Notes under the pieces: generated by a model | Database searches by the model: none | Told to the model about the DNA's origin: nothing | The model's input: only the letters and a program-made list of their open reading frames with translations | Shown here: positions 43,390-52,001 of the stretch, in pieces | How the letters are laid out: each line of letters opens with the position of its first letter | Position numbering within the stretch: position 1 is the stretch's first letter | Translations under genes and position numbers: made by a program | Assembly: GCF_011008845.1 (NCBI RefSeq) | Contig: NZ_JAAIWM010000011.1 | Span: 1 to 64,000 of the forward strand | DNA: 64,000 nt | Source: Bacillus mesophilus | GTDB taxonomy: Bacteria > Bacillota > Bacilli > Bacillales > SA4 | Reading direction: 5' to 3'

Positions 43390-44184
43390 ATGAAACAATA
43401 CTTAGATTTAGGTAGACATATATTAAATAATGGTGTGAAAAAAGAAGATCGTACAGGTACTGGGACAATAAGTACATTTGGATATCAAATGAGATTTGAT
43501 CTTCAAGAAGGGTTCCCATTAGTAACAACTAAAAAACTCCATTTAAAATCGATTATCCATGAATTACTTTGGTTTTTAACAGGAGATACTAATATAAAAT
43601 ATTTACAAGAAAACAATGTTCGTATTTGGAATGAATGGGCTGACGAAAATGGTGATTTAGGCCCGGTTTATGGTCATCAATGGCGTTCATGGTCTGCACA
43701 GGATGGCACGACAGTCGACCAGATAACGAATCTTATTCAGCAAATTAAGACCAACCCAGACTCTAGAAGATTAATTGTAAGTGCATGGAATGTAGGGGAT
43801 GTGGAGAAGATGGCGCTGCCTCCATGTCATTGTTTATTCCAATTTTATGTTGCTGATGGTAAATTATCGTGTCAGCTATATCAAAGAAGCGCCGATTACT
43901 TCTTAGGGATCCCATTCAACATCGCATCGTATGCGCTATTGACTATGATGATTGCCCAGGTTTGTGACTTAGAATTAGGTGAGTTTGTTCATACTTTTGG
44001 TGATGTTCATGTTTATACAAATCATTTAGAACAAGTGGAACTTCAACTTTCGAGAGATCCTAAGCCGATGCCTACTATGAAAATTAACCCTGCAGTAAAG
44101 GATATCTTTGGGTTCATATTTGATGATTTTGTATTAGAGAATTATGAAGCTCACCCACATATTAAAGGGGTTGTCAGTGTATGA
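43390..44184 (+). CDS. thyA: thymidylate synthase
   Basis: 264 residues, the exact length of the ThyA/ThyB type. It makes dTMP from dUMP with methylene-THF. Catalytic Cys146 lies in [10 protein letters not shown], and [10 protein letters not shown] and the N-terminal [12 protein letters not shown] are present. The start is ATG 43390; the TTG at 43387 merely precedes it. The stop overlaps the dfrA start by four bases, so the folate enzymes are coupled. B. subtilis calls this gene thyB. Confidence 0.97.
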   Translation: MKQYLDLGRHILNNGVKKEDRTGTGTISTFGYQMRFDLQEGFPLVTTKKLHLKSIIHELLWFLTGDTNIKYLQENNVRIWNEWADENGDLGPVYGHQWRSWSAQDGTTVDQITNLIQQIKTNPDSRRLIVSAWNVGDVEKMALPPCHCLFQFYVADGKLSCQLYQRSADYFLGIPFNIASYALLTMMIAQVCDLELGEFVHTFGDVHVYTNHLEQVELQLSRDPKPMPTMKINPAVKDIFGFIFDDFVLENYEAHPHIKGVVSV

Positions 44185-44669
44185 TTTCATACATCGTTGC
44201 TATGGATGAAAATCAAGTAATCGGACGAAACAATGAATTACCATGGCATCTTCCGGCTGATTTAGCTTATTTTAAAAGAGTAACCATGGGTAAGCCGATT
44301 ATTATGGGTAGAAAAACACATGAATCAATAGGACGAGCTTTACCTGGAAGAGAAAACATTATTGTGACTAGAAATGAGAGCTATCAGTCAGCAGGTTGTA
44401 GAGTTGTTCATAGTATGGATGAGGTAAGAGAGTTAGAAAATGAAATGGATGAGGAATTGTTTGTTATCGGTGGTGCAGAACTATTTAAAGAGCTTCTACC
44501 TGTCACAGATCGTCTTTACATCACACATATTCATCACGAGTTTCAGGGAGATACGTTCTTTCCAAGTATAGATTGGGAGAATTGGGTCGTACTTGAAAGG
44601 GAACTTGGAATAAAGGATGAAAAAAATCCTTATGACTTCGAGTATGTGTTGTATGAAAGAAAAAAGTAG
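44181..44669 (+). CDS. dfrA: dihydrofolate reductase
   Basis: 162 residues. [33 protein letters not shown] with the catalytic Asp, [16 protein letters not shown] and [10 protein letters not shown] are standard. It regenerates tetrahydrofolate oxidised by ThyA, whose gene it overlaps. Confidence 0.97.
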   Translation: MISYIVAMDENQVIGRNNELPWHLPADLAYFKRVTMGKPIIMGRKTHESIGRALPGRENIIVTRNESYQSAGCRVVHSMDEVRELENEMDEELFVIGGAELFKELLPVTDRLYITHIHHEFQGDTFFPSIDWENWVVLERELGIKDEKNPYDFEYVLYERKK

Positions 44670-44686
44670 TAATAGTTGAAAGTGCT

Positions 44687-44716
44687 GACCAAATCTAAGT
44701 GATTTGGTCTTTTTAG
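44687..44716 (+). terminator. rho-independent terminator of thyA-dfrA
   Basis: GACCAAATC pairs with GATTTGGTC, loop TAAGT, then Ts. Confidence 0.88.
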
Positions 44717-44846
44717 ATTGGAGCAGTCCCATTTAAAGCACTTACAATGTAAGTATATGGTAAAATGGAGTGTGTAAAAAATTCTGAAGGTGACACTTAC
44801 ACTGCTTTTGGTACATAAATAGCTTACCATTCCGGAAATAGGAGGG

Positions 44847-45735
44847 ATGATGTTGGTAGAAGTAAAAGCAATACATAAAGAGAATGTAGAACAAGTATCT
44901 AGATTCATATCAGAGCTAAATACTATAGAGACTTCACACATTGGTTATTGTGGAAAAGAAAGTAAAGAGATTGCTAATACTTTATTACATGATATAACCG
45001 ATGTTTCATTTGCCGATAGCTTTGTTGCTGCCTATGATCATAATGTACTAGTCGGAATTCTAGGTTTTGATGCTTCACTAGAAGATCATATCGCAGAAAT
45101 TTGGGGCCCCTTCTTAAAGGCAGATTATTTAGCTTATGCTACTGATTTATGGAACGAGATGGACATGTTACTTCCACCTGAAATTCATTCATTACATATG
45201 TTCCCAAACAAGAAAAATAGTCATGTAGTAGAACTAGCAAAAAGGCTAAATTCTACAGAACACGGTGAGCAGACCATTCTAACCTGTGATCGAGATAACC
45301 TCAGTGAGTTGGAACATCCAGTGATGGTTGAATTAACCCAGAACTATTATGCTGAAATGATACAACTCCATGACCAAGCATTTCCTGGTACTTATTATAG
45401 TGGAGAACAAATCTTAGCGCGGCTAAATACTGAGCGAAAAGTATTTGTCCTCACTTCCGATGAAGGTTTATTAGGATATATATATGTGGAGGCTGAGCCC
45501 GAGTTTGGAGAAGAAAGTATTGATTTTTTTTGCGGTAAAAGAATCCGAACAAGGAAAAGGACTTGGTAGGCATTTATTGAAAATCGCGTTACACTGGCTA
45601 TTTACTATCAAAAAGATTGATTCTATTACCCTTTGTGTGGAATCACTAAATAAACAGGCAATTCATCTTTACAAAAAGGTAGGGTTTAAAGTAGTCCATG
45701 AATTAAGATATTTTACGAAGAATGTATTAGAATAA
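44847..45735 (+). pseudogene. GNAT acetyltransferase gene with a frameshift at an eight-T run
   Basis: The first frame runs from 44847 to 45569 and reads GYIYVEAEPEFGEESIDFF before derailing into KRIRTRKRTW. The +1-shifted frame from 45484 resumes with AVKESEQGKGLGRHLLKIAL and completes the domain (LNKQAIHLYKKVGFKVVHEL) to 45735. Removing one T from the run at 45524-45531 restores one protein of about 295 residues with two tandem GNAT-like halves. GGAGGG lies so that ATG 44847, ATG 44850 or TTG 44853 could start. It may be a real mutation, a slippery tract, or a sequencing error. Confidence 0.82.
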
Positions 45736-45774
45736 TAGAATAGTAGATTTTCTAATAGAGAAAGGAGAAAAGAA

Positions 45775-47475
45775 ATGAGTACCATTTATAAACAAAAACA
45801 TGATTTGCAAGACTTACCGGGAATACAATCGAAATTGGAGAGCTTTGTTCAATTTCAATTCGAATCAGTAAAAGATGTTGAGGATTGGTTAAAGGATCTT
45901 TCTGTATTTTTTGATGAAATACAAGAAATTCTCAGCGGTCATTATATTGAATTTCAAGCACGCAATCAAGATGAAACAGCGAAACGGAATTTTGAGTATG
46001 ATCAGGAAAAGATTGAACCTTTATTAAAAACTTATATGGCTCGTCTTGACGAAAAGCTAATGAACTCAGACTATAAAGACATGCTAGATCAAGAGCAATA
46101 TGGACGGTTATTGCGTAGTAAAGAAAATGCGATCAAGCTTTTTAGAGAAGACAATATCAGCCTAGAAGTAGTTGAGGACCGTCTAGCTACTCGTTATTTT
46201 GAATTAACAGGTGGATTAACATCTGAATGGGACGGAGAAGAAAAGACAATTCCTGAATTATTTCCTTACCTGGAGGATCCAAACAGGGATACAAGAAAAG
46301 AAGCTTTTGAGAAAATTTTCACCTCGTTGGTATCGGTTGAAAATGAGCTTCAAGAAATCATGGATGAATTAATAAAGATCCGTAAAAAGAAAGCAATGAA
46401 CTCAGACCTCAACAATTATCGTGATTTCATGTTTATGGAGTATGAAAGATTTGATTATTCGGCAGAAGACTGTAAGGTACTAGCCGAATCAATCCGTGAA
46501 CATGTATTACCAGTAGTAAAGCGAATAGAGGAAAAGAAGAAGATTGAACTGGGGGTGGATGCGCTAAGGCCCTATGATCTTAAAGCTGTCCCAGCAGAGC
46601 GGAAGCCTCTTAAGCCCTTTTCTACACGAGATGAGTTAGTTGAACGAACAGCAAGGGCATTGGGTGAACTGGATCCAAGGTTTGCCGAACTCGTTGCTCT
46701 AATGAATGAAAGCGGTATGTTAGATCTAGAGACACGTAAGAATAAGTCACCAGGTGGGTTCTGTACATCACTACCTGTATCTGAGCTTTCTTTCATATTC
46801 ATGAATGCTTCTCATACCCATGATGATATGTTAACGCTCTTCCATGAAATGGGGCACTGCATACATAACGATATGAAGCGTAACCTTCCACTTTCATATG
46901 ACAGAGATACCCCAATGGAATCATCTGAACTAGCAAGTATGACAATGGAATTATTGACCATGGATCAATGGCATTATTTCTACTCAAAAGAAGAGCAGAA
47001 GCAAGCAAAGCTCGACATGTTAAGAAGAATTGTTACGTTCCTACCTGACGGAATCCGAGTTGATCAGTTTCAGCATTGGATGTACGAAAATCCAGATCAT
47101 ACTCCAGACGAACGTATGGAGAAATATGCTGAGCTATCGAAAGGCTTATCCTCTCATGTAGTTGATTGGAGTGGTTACGAGGATGCACGTATGAAGGAGT
47201 GGCTATTTGTTCTTCATATTTTTGAAGTACCGTTTTACTATGTGGAATATGTAATTGCACAGTTGGGTGCACTTCAAATGTACAAAAAGTATAAGGAAGA
47301 TCCGGTCGGAACTCTTAAGCGATATAAAAAAGCTCTATCTCTAGGTAATACTAAGTCTTTATATGAGGTCTATGAGGCAGCAGGCATTCGTTTCGATTTT
47401 TCTGGAGCGATGATCAAAGACTTAATGGAGTTTGTAGAAAATGAAATAAATGAGCTTGAGAAGATGAAGGTGTAG
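45775..47475 (+). CDS. M3-family oligoendopeptidase
   Basis: 566 residues. The zinc motif HEMGHCIHND lies near residue 357, with the third ligand in ESSELASMTMEL shortly after. This is the PepF/thimet oligopeptidase fold, cytoplasmic, degrading short peptides. Length fits the M3B type. The ATG follows AAAGGAGAAAAGA. It stands alone, between the frameshifted GNAT gene and yplQ. Confidence 0.93.
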   Translation: MSTIYKQKHDLQDLPGIQSKLESFVQFQFESVKDVEDWLKDLSVFFDEIQEILSGHYIEFQARNQDETAKRNFEYDQEKIEPLLKTYMARLDEKLMNSDYKDMLDQEQYGRLLRSKENAIKLFREDNISLEVVEDRLATRYFELTGGLTSEWDGEEKTIPELFPYLEDPNRDTRKEAFEKIFTSLVSVENELQEIMDELIKIRKKKAMNSDLNNYRDFMFMEYERFDYSAEDCKVLAESIREHVLPVVKRIEEKKKIELGVDALRPYDLKAVPAERKPLKPFSTRDELVERTARALGELDPRFAELVALMNESGMLDLETRKNKSPGGFCTSLPVSELSFIFMNASHTHDDMLTLFHEMGHCIHNDMKRNLPLSYDRDTPMESSELASMTMELLTMDQWHYFYSKEEQKQAKLDMLRRIVTFLPDGIRVDQFQHWMYENPDHTPDERMEKYAELSKGLSSHVVDWSGYEDARMKEWLFVLHIFEVPFYYVEYVIAQLGALQMYKKYKEDPVGTLKRYKKALSLGNTKSLYEVYEAAGIRFDFSGAMIKDLMEFVENEINELEKMKV

Positions 47476-47482
47476 GTTCAGT

Positions 47483-47518
47483 AAAAAAGGTTCAGTTCGA
47501 ATGAACTGAACCTTTTTT
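47483..47518. terminator. bidirectional terminator between the M3 peptidase and yplQ
   Basis: A 16-bp perfect stem (47483-47498 with 47503-47518), loop GAAT, with T tracts on both strands. Confidence 0.92.
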
Positions 47519-48158
47519 AAGGTAATAAATAGAACAATACGGCAAAGAAGTGAGCAGCAGAGCCACCTATAACAAAAATATGCCAAATGGCATGGTGGTA
47601 TCTAAAACCTCTCCATACGTAGAAAATAGCTCCAAGTGTGTATAGGACTCCTCCAACAACAAGTAAGGTAAGACCATTAGCTGGAAGATTTTCCGATAAA
47701 GGTTTCCAAGCAAACACAATCATCCAACCAAGTAATATATAAAGTAAAGTAGACATGTGAAGATATTTTTTGACGAAAAACGCTTTGAAGATTGTACCAC
47801 CTATTGCTAATCCCCACACAACTCCAAATAAAGTCCAGCCTAGCCAACCTTTAACTGCAATAAATAAGAACGGAGTATAGGTACCAGCGATAAAAAAGTA
47901 TATGGAAGAATGATCCATAATTTCAAAGAAATCCTTAACTTTCCCCGGAGGAAAGCTGTGAACCAGAGTTGAAGCTGTATATAAGAGTACCATTGTTGAA
48001 CCAAATAAAGTAAAGCTAACAACATGCCAAGCTGTTCCATATAACGATGAAAATACGATTAATATAACAAGGCCAGCAATACTAAGCAATCCTCCAATGC
48101 CATGTGTAATGGAGTTTGCAATTTCCTCGCCTTTAGTGAAGGTGTGTGTTGTAGCCAT
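47517..48158 (-). CDS. yplQ: hemolysin III-family membrane protein YplQ
   Basis: 213 residues with seven hydrophobic helices, the length of B. subtilis YplQ. It carries the PAQR/TrhA pattern: GEEIANSITHGIGGLLSIAG near the start, a central MDHSSIYFFIAGTYTPF, and HHAIWHIFVIGGSAAHF at the end, whose Ser/Asp/His residues suggest a zinc-dependent hydrolase in the membrane. A role in membrane-fluidity control is reported for the family. Its stop overlaps the shared terminator. Confidence 0.92.
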   Translation of the reverse strand: MATTHTFTKGEEIANSITHGIGGLLSIAGLVILIVFSSLYGTAWHVVSFTLFGSTMVLLYTASTLVHSFPPGKVKDFFEIMDHSSIYFFIAGTYTPFLFIAVKGWLGWTLFGVVWGLAIGGTIFKAFFVKKYLHMSTLLYILLGWMIVFAWKPLSENLPANGLTLLVVGGVLYTLGAIFYVWRGFRYHHAIWHIFVIGGSAAHFFAVLFYLLP

Positions 48159-48325
48159 TCACTATCATTCCTTTCAACTTAACATTCCTTATCTTACTAT
48201 AGTAATGGATAGGAGGGCATAACACAATTTATTTGTTATATAAAGAAGGATGAATTTTCCTCCCCGATCAATAAAGCACTGTTTAAGAATCATTGTTGAC
48301 TTTGTAATTAGACTTCAGAAAAAAG

Positions 48326-48346
48326 GAACCTCTACAAAGAGATTCC
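48326..48346 (-). terminator. terminator overlapping the end of the 79-residue gene
   Basis: On the minus strand GGAATCTCT pairs with AGAGGTTCC (wobble included), followed by TTTTTTC. The stop codon lies in the loop region. Confidence 0.7.
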
Positions 48347-48571
48347 ATCCTGCTGATAATCATCTAGTTGTTTTAGCATCGTTTCGAATTCTTGTGGAGT
48401 AGAAAATTGATTAGACTGCCAATTTTGCTTGATCCAAGAAATTAACTCATTGCTGGTATTAAAAACTTCTCCGCTAGTGTCAGCGTTTCTAATCATATAA
48501 CGACCATTATCATCATCAATAGTTACCTCAACAGGACTATAGCTATGTACTGAGTTAAGAGAGAATTCCAT
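48332..48571 (-). CDS. small conserved-looking protein of unknown function
   Basis: 79 residues from ATG 48571 behind GATGGAGGTGTAATC. Contains SPVEVTIDDDNGRYMIRN then FNTSNELISWIKQNW and an acidic end. The beta-hairpin plus helix look suggests a small folded domain. Not recognised. It is divergent from ypmP. Confidence 0.75.
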   Translation of the reverse strand: MEFSLNSVHSYSPVEVTIDDDNGRYMIRNADTSGEVFNTSNELISWIKQNWQSNQFSTPQEFETMLKQLDDYQQDGISL

Positions 48572-48773
48572 GATTACACCTCCATCCATCGATAGTATAA
48601 GATATTGTATATTAGATTATGTAGAAACTATTCCTTTTGTTATAATAAAAATATGAATGCGCTTTCAATGCTTGTGCCACGCTAAAAAATATTATTGTTT
48701 TTACAAGAAAAGACAGACTTCGCGAGATTTTTACAGTATAATAAAAGAAACGGTTAAAAAGAAGGTTGGTATT

Positions 48774-49025
48774 TTGCTACTTAAGAGTCTAGAATTTACT
48801 CATCAAAGTGGTCAGAAGGTCAAAGTCACAGAAATTCCAGTATGGGAGGAAGATAATCTTTTTACGCTAAAGATTAGGTTTAGACTTGAGACATTCATAA
48901 CGAAGATTAGTACAGACTCAACTCCAAAAAAAATCTACTCATTTAGAGACCATTTGAAGAAGACTTTAAAATGGCATGAGTACACAGAAATCTACAAAAT
49001 TGATATTTTAAAAAACAATGCGTAA
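48774..49025 (+). CDS. ypmP: DUF2535 protein YpmP
   Basis: 83 residues, the same length as B. subtilis YpmP, from a TTG start at 48774 behind AGAAGGTTGG; the longer frame to 48657 is not used. LKSLEFTHQSGQKVKVTEIP and KKTLKWHEY match DUF2535. Function unknown. It lies upstream of ypmQ and ypmR, as in B. subtilis. Confidence 0.88.
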   Translation: MLLKSLEFTHQSGQKVKVTEIPVWEEDNLFTLKIRFRLETFITKISTDSTPKKIYSFRDHLKKTLKWHEYTEIYKIDILKNNA

Positions 49026-49028
49026 TGG

Positions 49029-49053
49029 GACCTTTTCTAAAGGTCTTTATTTT
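49029..49053 (+). terminator. rho-independent terminator of ypmP
   Basis: GACCTTT pairs with AAAGGTC with a 3-base loop, followed by a T-rich tract. Confidence 0.75.
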
Positions 49054-49184
49054 TTTGATATAATAATCATGTTTCAAGATTTCAACAAAATTGTGACATT
49101 AGCACGGTTTTTTTTTATTATTGAAACATTTTTTGCTATGATAGAAGAGGTATTGTAATACATAGGAAAGATAAGGTGAGACAT

Positions 49185-49763
49185 TTGAATAGAAAATTGA
49201 TGATGGGCCTTTTTTTCTCACTTTTACTGATCGTATCAGGGTGTGGGGGAAATGGACTAGAAGTACCAAGTGATGCAACAACTGTGGAAAATTTTACTTT
49301 TACAAATCAAAATGGTGAGGAATATGGGTTAGAACAATTAAAAGGTAAAGTCTGGGTGGCTGACTTTATATTTACAAATTGTGATACGGTTTGTCCTCCA
49401 TTAACCGCAAATATGTCTAAGCTTCAAGACATGGCAAAGGAGAAAGGTCTTGAGGTAGAGTTTGTGTCATTTAGTGTAGATCCAGAAAACGACACACCAG
49501 AAAAACTGTTAACATTTGGAGAACAGTTCGATGCTGATTTTACTAATTGGAATTTCCTTACAGGTTATTCTCAGAGTGACATAGAAGCTTTTGCACCAAA
49601 AAGCTTTGCTGCTATTGTTCAAAAGCCAAAATCAGATGACCAGGTCATTCATGGACTACGATTCTATATTGTCAATCAAGATGGAATTGTTGTAAGTAGC
49701 TACAACGGGTTAGAAAACCCTCCTTATGAACAAATGCTAGATGACATCTCAAAACTGCAATAA
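49185..49763 (+). CDS. ypmQ: SCO1/SenC-family lipoprotein YpmQ
   Basis: About 192 residues. The lipobox LLLIVSGCGG puts the lipid-modified Cys at residue 20. A thioredoxin-like Sco domain follows, with the copper motif TNCDTVCPP (Cys66, Cys70) and a His further on in VIHGLRFYIV. It should act in copper delivery to cytochrome c oxidase on the outer face of the membrane. The start is TTG 49185, seven bases after AAGGTGA; GTG 49176 is possible. Confidence 0.92.
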   Translation: MNRKLMMGLFFSLLLIVSGCGGNGLEVPSDATTVENFTFTNQNGEEYGLEQLKGKVWVADFIFTNCDTVCPPLTANMSKLQDMAKEKGLEVEFVSFSVDPENDTPEKLLTFGEQFDADFTNWNFLTGYSQSDIEAFAPKSFAAIVQKPKSDDQVIHGLRFYIVNQDGIVVSSYNGLENPPYEQMLDDISKLQ

Positions 49764-49788
49764 CTCCCTCAAAGGGAGTTTTTTTATT
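49762..49788 (+). terminator. rho-independent terminator of ypmQ
   Basis: AACTCCCT pairs with AGGGAGTT, loop CAA, then seven Ts. Confidence 0.9.
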
Positions 49789-49845
49789 AGAGTTTATAAC
49801 AGGTTTTTTAAAGTCCTGTTAAAGAACTATGATAATTTTTAAGCA

Positions 49846-50100
49846 GTTATCGAAGTGGAGGAACGCGAGACTCCTGCGGGAGAAGCGGTTTAGGGGAGAC
49901 CCCACAGGAGTGTAAGCGAGTGTCTAGCTGCAATGCCCAGCCCCTCGAGGTCAAATAACCCTACATCAAGAAAAGGGAAAGATCACCCTTTTCTTGATGT
50001 AGGAACATTTGCTTGTCGGGGCTAACCAGGGCATTTCCGCTTTTCTAGTGAGGAGGCTCCCCAACCGCCCGCGGAAAGCGAGTGTTCCGGAACGAAGATC
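49846..50100. repeat. composite modular repeat with module B
   Basis: This fills most of the 470 bases before ypmR. Left part GCGAGACTCCTGCGGGAG, then CGGTTTAGGGGAG, can pair with CTCCCCAACCG and CCCGCGG near the right end, giving a long hairpin whose middle is the structured module at 49934-50040. Related to the elements at 13011, 30636 and 56691. Confidence 0.78.
49934..50040. repeat. structured repeat module B, copy 3
   Basis: TGCCCAGCCCC (49934-49944) pairs with GGGGCT and GGGCA (50018-50033), and an 18-bp perfect inner stem (49960-49977 with 49986-50003). The inner stem sequence is unlike that of copies 1 and 2 but keeps full pairing. Confidence 0.8.
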
Positions 50101-50260
50101 TCCTTATTTTCATGATAGCCTTCCTAAAAGAGTGTTGTATATAATTTGGTAGTATTTAATTAAAGGAAGTGCATGTCCTTTAACTTATAATGATGATTAT
50201 GGTCATTGAATATAAAGATGATTTATATAATAGAGTATGGACAATCAAGGAGGGACAGCT

Positions 50261-51103
50261 TTGTTTAGACTTGTTATACTACTTTCCTTTGCTGTCATGC
50301 TTATGGTCATGTTTAATTCAAAACAGAATGAGCCATTACAAGCCTCAGCAAATCATCCTTATATAGAAAGAAAAAGCCACATATTGAAAAAGGTAGATTC
50401 TTCGTTTTTCCCTAGAGACTTAAAGATTGTTGCATTGGGAGATTCACTCACATCAGGTTTTGGAGATCAGTCAGGTAACACTGGGTATATCACGGTTCTT
50501 GATCAGATGCTGCGAGCACAACGTGGAGTAGACCAAACATCAGTCAAGAATTATGCAATTGGGGGACACCGTTCGGATCAATTGTTGAATGAATTAAAAC
50601 GTTCAGAGGTACAATATTCACTTAGTAAAGCGGATTATATCATTGTAACTATTGGTGGTAACGATGTTATATCGGTTGCTCAACAAAACATTTTCGATTT
50701 AACCAACGCTCCTTTTGCAAAAGGAAATAGGGACTATTTAATCAATTTAAATCAAATTGTTTCTAAGATTAAAGAATACAATCCTCATGCTCAGTTATAT
50801 TTTGTGGGTATCTACAATCCGTTTGCCTCATTGTTCTCAGGTGTACCTGAAATCGAACAATTAATTGACAGTTGGAATCAGAGTACGGAGAATGTGCTCT
50901 CGAGTTATGATCATACCTATTTTATTCCTGTAGCAGATGTGTTCAAAGGAAAAGAAGATCAATATTTGTTTCATGATTATATCCATCCGAATGAAGCGGG
51001 CTATAAGCAAATGGCCAATCGTATTTTAACGTATATTTCTCATTACGATCTCACGGCAAGTTATGTGGTAGCAGAAGTGGAAGAAGAGGAAGATGGATAT
51101 TGA
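50261..51103 (+). CDS. ypmR: SGNH/GDSL-family lipase-like protein YpmR
   Basis: 280 residues from TTG 50261, five bases after AAGGAGGG. An N-terminal membrane anchor (about 2-20) is followed by a GDSL hydrolase domain: catalytic Ser in ALGDSLTSGFGD, oxyanion GGND, and Asp/His in HDYIHPNEAGY. It probably acts on lipid or envelope esters outside the membrane. It follows ypmQ, as in B. subtilis, but the composite repeat separates them here. Confidence 0.9.
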   Translation: MFRLVILLSFAVMLMVMFNSKQNEPLQASANHPYIERKSHILKKVDSSFFPRDLKIVALGDSLTSGFGDQSGNTGYITVLDQMLRAQRGVDQTSVKNYAIGGHRSDQLLNELKRSEVQYSLSKADYIIVTIGGNDVISVAQQNIFDLTNAPFAKGNRDYLINLNQIVSKIKEYNPHAQLYFVGIYNPFASLFSGVPEIEQLIDSWNQSTENVLSSYDHTYFIPVADVFKGKEDQYLFHDYIHPNEAGYKQMANRILTYISHYDLTASYVVAEVEEEEDGY

Positions 51104-51118
51104 ACTCTAAAGATAAAG

Positions 51119-51148
51119 AAAACGTCGGTGCAAAATCACCGACGTTTT
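51119..51148. terminator. bidirectional terminator between ypmR and dat
   Basis: AAAACGTCGGTG pairs perfectly with CACCGACGTTTT. It overlaps the dat stop codon. Confidence 0.88.
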
Positions 51149-51974
51149 AATATAGAGTCGAAAATTCATTTTGAAGCTGGTGTGTAATAGAAAAGTGTGT
51201 TGGCAGATTGTGCTCGTCTACTTTATTAATCGGTAATACCTCAGAAGTTGTGCTTGTGATAAACGCCTCATCTGCATTCAGTAAAAATTCAGGTGTGAAT
51301 TTTTCTTCCTTCACTAAAATGTTTAATCTTTCAGCCAAGGTAAAAACAGCCTTTCTGGTAATTCCATGAAGAATTTGCTTGGTAGCAGGGGTCGTATATA
51401 AGGTTCCATTCTTTACGACAAATAGATTACTACTAGATCCTTCTGTAACATATCCCTCTTTTACAAGAATGGCTTCATCGCATCCCTTTTGAACTGCTGC
51501 TTGCTTTGCCATGACATTAGGAAGTAGGTTTAAGGATTTGATATAACAGTTGGCCCATCGCTCATCATCCATTAGAAGAACCGCTATACCGTTTCTTTTT
51601 TTGCTTTCATCAAGTGATTTGGATGGTTTAACTACCATTGATAAAACAGCCGGTGTGTCAGGGTATAAATGTAATCTTGGTGCGATTCCTCTTGTTACTT
51701 GAAAGTAAACATCAACAGAATCCTCACCAGAGCGTCGAATTCCCTCTAAAATAATTTCTTTTAGTTGCTCTCGAGTATGAGGTAACGTAAGTGAAATCGC
51801 ATTCGCGCTAAGCTCAAATCGGTCAAGATGATCTTCAAGCATAAATGGCTTTTTATTATATACTCTGACAACCTCATAAATGCCATCACCAAATTGATGA
51901 CCACGTTCTTGTATGGGAACAATTCCTTCATTAACATCTGTTAGAAATTGATCTTTATAATAAGCAATCTCCAT
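51147..51974 (-). CDS. dat: D-amino acid aminotransferase
   Basis: 275 residues, a fold-type IV PLP enzyme. The PLP Lys146 lies in NCYIKSLNLL, with RGHQFGDGIYEVVRVYNKKP at the start and GYVTEGSSSNLF for the phosphate-binding region. It interconverts D-alanine and D-glutamate with their keto acids, supplying peptidoglycan precursors. The binding site is CAGGAGGAATTAC. It lies 27 bases after the P1 peptidase gene, likely in one transcript. Confidence 0.93.
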   Translation of the reverse strand: MEIAYYKDQFLTDVNEGIVPIQERGHQFGDGIYEVVRVYNKKPFMLEDHLDRFELSANAISLTLPHTREQLKEIILEGIRRSGEDSVDVYFQVTRGIAPRLHLYPDTPAVLSMVVKPSKSLDESKKRNGIAVLLMDDERWANCYIKSLNLLPNVMAKQAAVQKGCDEAILVKEGYVTEGSSSNLFVVKNGTLYTTPATKQILHGITRKAVFTLAERLNILVKEEKFTPEFLLNADEAFITSTTSEVLPINKVDEHNLPTHFSITHQLQNEFSTLY

Positions 51975-52001
51975 ATGTAATTCCTCCTGTCATATTTCTT
52001 C

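Noticed and set aside
44847..45735. Programmed ribosomal frameshift in the GNAT gene
   Set aside because: GNAT proteins of this type are not known to use recoding, and a single-base indel in an eight-T run explains the break more simply. It is kept as an open question in the findings.
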